From contig JAEZIZ010000027.1 of NCBI GenBank assembly GCA_023415915.1, forward strand, positions 1-14,912: 14,912 bases of DNA. Direction: 5' to 3'. This document shows positions 13,941 through 14,912 of the stretch, one piece after another. This DNA comes from Bacillota bacterium. GTDB taxonomy: Bacteria; Bacillota; Clostridia; Christensenellales; SZUA-584. Within the stretch, counting starts at the first letter, position 1. Each line of letters opens with the position of its first letter. The notes below the pieces were generated by a model. That model was not told the DNA's origin. It was given only the letters and a program-made list of their open reading frames with translations, and searched no databases. The translations under genes and the position numbers were made by a program.

Positions 13941-14316
13941 ACTTATCTCCGTCCTTTATAGGCGTCAAGTCAACGCCTGTCATTAAAGGCTCGCCGTTCT
14001 GCGTCAAACACCACCACTCCTGTTTGTCGCCGTCTACCGTTTCGCCGTCCGCAGTTTCTATAAAAAGTCCCGTGCTGGATTCCGTACCCTCGACAAGCCC
14101 TTTTTCCTTCAGCGCCTGTCCCAAGTATTCCGCGGTCGTGGTTATGTCTATGGTCTTTGCCGTCTTGTCGGAATGAACTACCTCAACTTTGATATCCTTT
14201 TGCCCGCTTACCGGCTGGTTCAGCACCAGAAAATACACCGCCACGAAAACGGCTATCAATGCGGTAAGCATAATTGCCCCGATGGCTATAGTCCTGTTTT
14301 TTCGTTTTCTTTCCAT
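13912..14316 (-). CDS. Membrane-anchored DUF4430 (transcobalamin C-terminal-like) protein
   Basis: The 134-residue product has a basic start (MERKRKNR), one membrane helix (about 10-32) and an extracellular domain of about 95 residues. That domain fits DUF4430, the fold also found at the C terminus of the eukaryotic B12 carriers intrinsic factor and transcobalamin. The signature is WWCLTQNGEPLMTGVDLTPIKDGDKFEITFT at about residues 100-131. I chose the ATG at 14316, which has AAGAGGT five to six bases upstream, over the ATG at 14334 with no ribosome binding site. It overlaps the ECF S gene and is controlled by a cobalamin riboswitch. A surface B12-capturing role is inferred from fold, regulation and neighbour. 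Confidence 0.82.
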   Translation of the reverse strand: MERKRKNRTIAIGAIMLTALIAVFVAVYFLVLNQPVSGQKDIKVEVVHSDKTAKTIDITTTAEYLGQALKEKGLVEGTESSTGLFIETADGETVDGDKQEWWCLTQNGEPLMTGVDLTPIKDGDKFEITFTVGW

Positions 14317-14383
14317 AAGAAACCTCTTTTTCATTTTGTATTATCCGCAAAGCAAAGATACAAGACGACGTTACACCCCGAAT

Positions 14384-14412
14384 GAAAAACGCCCGGGCTG
14401 ATGCACGGGCGT
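14384..14412 (-). terminator. Terminator of the cobalamin riboswitch (expression platform)
   Basis: On the minus strand acgcccg (14406-14412) pairs with cgggcgt (14389-14395) and is followed by five T's (14384-14388). It lies between the aptamer and the DUF4430 gene, so B12 binding probably favours premature termination. Confidence 0.8.
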
Positions 14413-14423
14413 AAAATTACTTT

Positions 14424-14640
14424 ACTGGCGTCTGCATCTTCCCTCCGAAGAAACTCGACTATCAACGCATACGGCAGGTTTACCGGCTCGGCTTCATCCC
14501 GTAAAAGCGCCTTCCCGAAAAAATCAGTGGCATAAAAGCTTTTACAGTCGACCATACGGTAGCGGGGGCTGCAGCGGCATTTCACCGCTTTCCCTATTAT
14601 CCCATAAGCTTTTTTCAAAGCTCAAAGGCACCGCAGCGTA
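14424..14640 (-). ncRNA. Cobalamin riboswitch aptamer
   Basis: Read on the minus strand, the conserved blocks occur in order: GGTGCC (14627-14632), AATAGGGAA, GCGGTGAAATGCCGC, CAGCCCCCGCTACCGT, the GCCACTG element (about 14526-14532), and the B12-box-like AAGCCGAGCCGGTAAACCTGCC (about 14475-14496). Together these match the AdoCbl-type cobalamin riboswitch. An open frame across this region is not a gene. The element lies between a SigA-like promoter and a terminator and should repress the downstream DUF4430-ECF S genes when corrinoid is plentiful. Confidence 0.93.
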
Positions 14641-14659
14641 ATACTATTAATTTACGAAA

Positions 14660-14688
14660 AGGATAACACAATGACAGTATAGCGTCAA
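14660..14688 (-). promoter_or_regulatory. Promoter for the B12 riboswitch operon
   Basis: On the minus strand TTGACG (14683-14688) and TATCCT (14660-14665) are separated by 17 bases, about 20-30 bases upstream of the first conserved riboswitch block. Confidence 0.6.
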
Positions 14689-14763
14689 TAGAGATAAGGA
14701 AGGCTAAGGCTTTTTATCAAATAGAAGTCGCTAATTTGTAGCGTTCTGTAAACTGACGACAAA

Positions 14764-14788
14764 AGCCTATGATATTGTATCATAGGCT
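14764..14788. repeat. Perfect 11-bp inverted repeat
   Basis: The arms agcctatgata and tatcataggct surround a 3-base ttg loop. On the minus strand a short T run follows, so it might be a weak terminator. Equally it may be the target or sub-terminal structure of the insertion sequence that begins next to it. Confidence 0.6.
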
Positions 14789-14800
14789 CAGACTGTCAAA

Positions 14801-14826
14801 AAAGCCAGCGTAGAGCTGGTTTTTTT
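14801..14826 (+). terminator. Terminator-like hairpin ahead of the transposase
   Basis: The stem ccagc/gctgg (14805-14809 with 14815-14819), extended by a G·T and A-T pairs, is followed by seven T's. Hairpins like this near IS ends block outside transcripts from driving the transposase. Confidence 0.55.
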
Positions 14827-14852
14827 GGTACAATGAAATAGGGTGATTGAGG

Positions 14853-14912
14853 TTGCTTAACAAGAATGAAGAGAACAGAAAAACACTTGAGATCGTGAAT
14901 CTGGATGATTTA
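14853..14912 (+). CDS. Transposase N terminus, probably IS1182 family (partial)
   Basis: Only the first 20 residues are visible (MLNKNEENRKTLEIVNLDDL). They resemble the N terminus of IS1182-type DDE transposases, which continue LVP..HLLRKID. The proposed start is a TTG at 14853 with AGGGTGA six bases upstream; a TACAAT at 14829-14834 could be its -10. No other start is in frame. The assignment rests on a short match plus the IS-like sequence upstream. Confidence 0.5.
   Translation, partial: MLNKNEENRKTLEIVNLDDL

Larger units (their letters stand above)
14787..14912 (+). mobile_element. Left end of an insertion sequence, IS1182-like (truncated by window)
   Basis: The stretch ctcagactgtcaaaaaagcc looks like an IS terminal repeat. 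It is followed by a hairpin with a T tract and the start of a transposase-like reading frame. The right end is outside the window, so the boundary and family are provisional. Confidence 0.45.

Noticed and set aside
14331..14618. A 95-codon minus-strand open frame upstream of the DUF4430 gene
   Set aside because: It lies over the cobalamin riboswitch and its terminator; the conserved RNA blocks explain the sequence and the protein resembles nothing.
14791..14799. Outward-facing TTGACA at the IS end that might form a hybrid promoter
   Set aside because: No -10 element lies at an acceptable distance on the minus strand; the nearest TACAAT is 14 bases away.

Overview
The window looks like chromosomal DNA from a spore-forming, gut-type clostridium (Firmicutes, mid GC). 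The main clue is a spoIVFA–spoIVFB pair lying upstream of rplU–rpmA, which is the Bacillus/Clostridium arrangement. Between them sit the clostridial block of radical SAM (TIGR03960-like), TIGR03936-like and RNase G genes. Supporting clues are SigA-like promoters with 17-bp spacers, AGGAGG ribosome binding sites, a cobalamin riboswitch, an ECF S component, ComFB, and intergenic hairpin repeats of a kind common in gut clostridia.

Layout. Bases 1-160 hold two convergent terminators. Bases 171-8004 form a minus-strand block. In transcription order it is spoIVFA-like, spoIVFB-like, a metallo-beta-lactamase/glyoxalase fusion with its own promoter, a radical SAM protein, its TIGR03936-like partner, RNase G, then L21 and L27 behind a strong promoter and structured leader. 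Bases 8192-9866 hold two minus-strand membrane proteins that share one N-terminal module. One continues into a divergent RbsC-like permease, the other into a zinc ribbon. Bases 9950-10320 are a cluster of hairpin repeats. Bases 10361-12200 hold proS with its promoter and terminator. Two plus-strand genes follow: a HAD phosphatase and an orphan comFB. Bases 13407-14688 are a minus-strand unit of promoter, cobalamin riboswitch, terminator, DUF4430 membrane-anchored protein and ECF S component. The last ~130 bases appear to be the start of an insertion sequence running off the window.

How the genes work together. SpoIVFA/B would form the mother-cell protease complex that activates pro-sigma-K. 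RNase G, L21 and L27 are RNA-processing and ribosome genes. The riboswitch unit is best read as corrinoid uptake, with a transcobalamin-like capture domain on the surface and an S component that would borrow an ECF energising module encoded elsewhere.

Most notable: the B12-riboswitch DUF4430/ECF pair; the MBL–glyoxalase fusion whose linker codons form a Shine-Dalgarno for the second domain; the permease-like protein that has lost its ATPase-coupling motifs and shares a module with its neighbour; the L21 with a 64-residue Ala/Lys/Pro tail; and L27 lacking the processed N-terminal extension, together with absence of the Prp protease gene.
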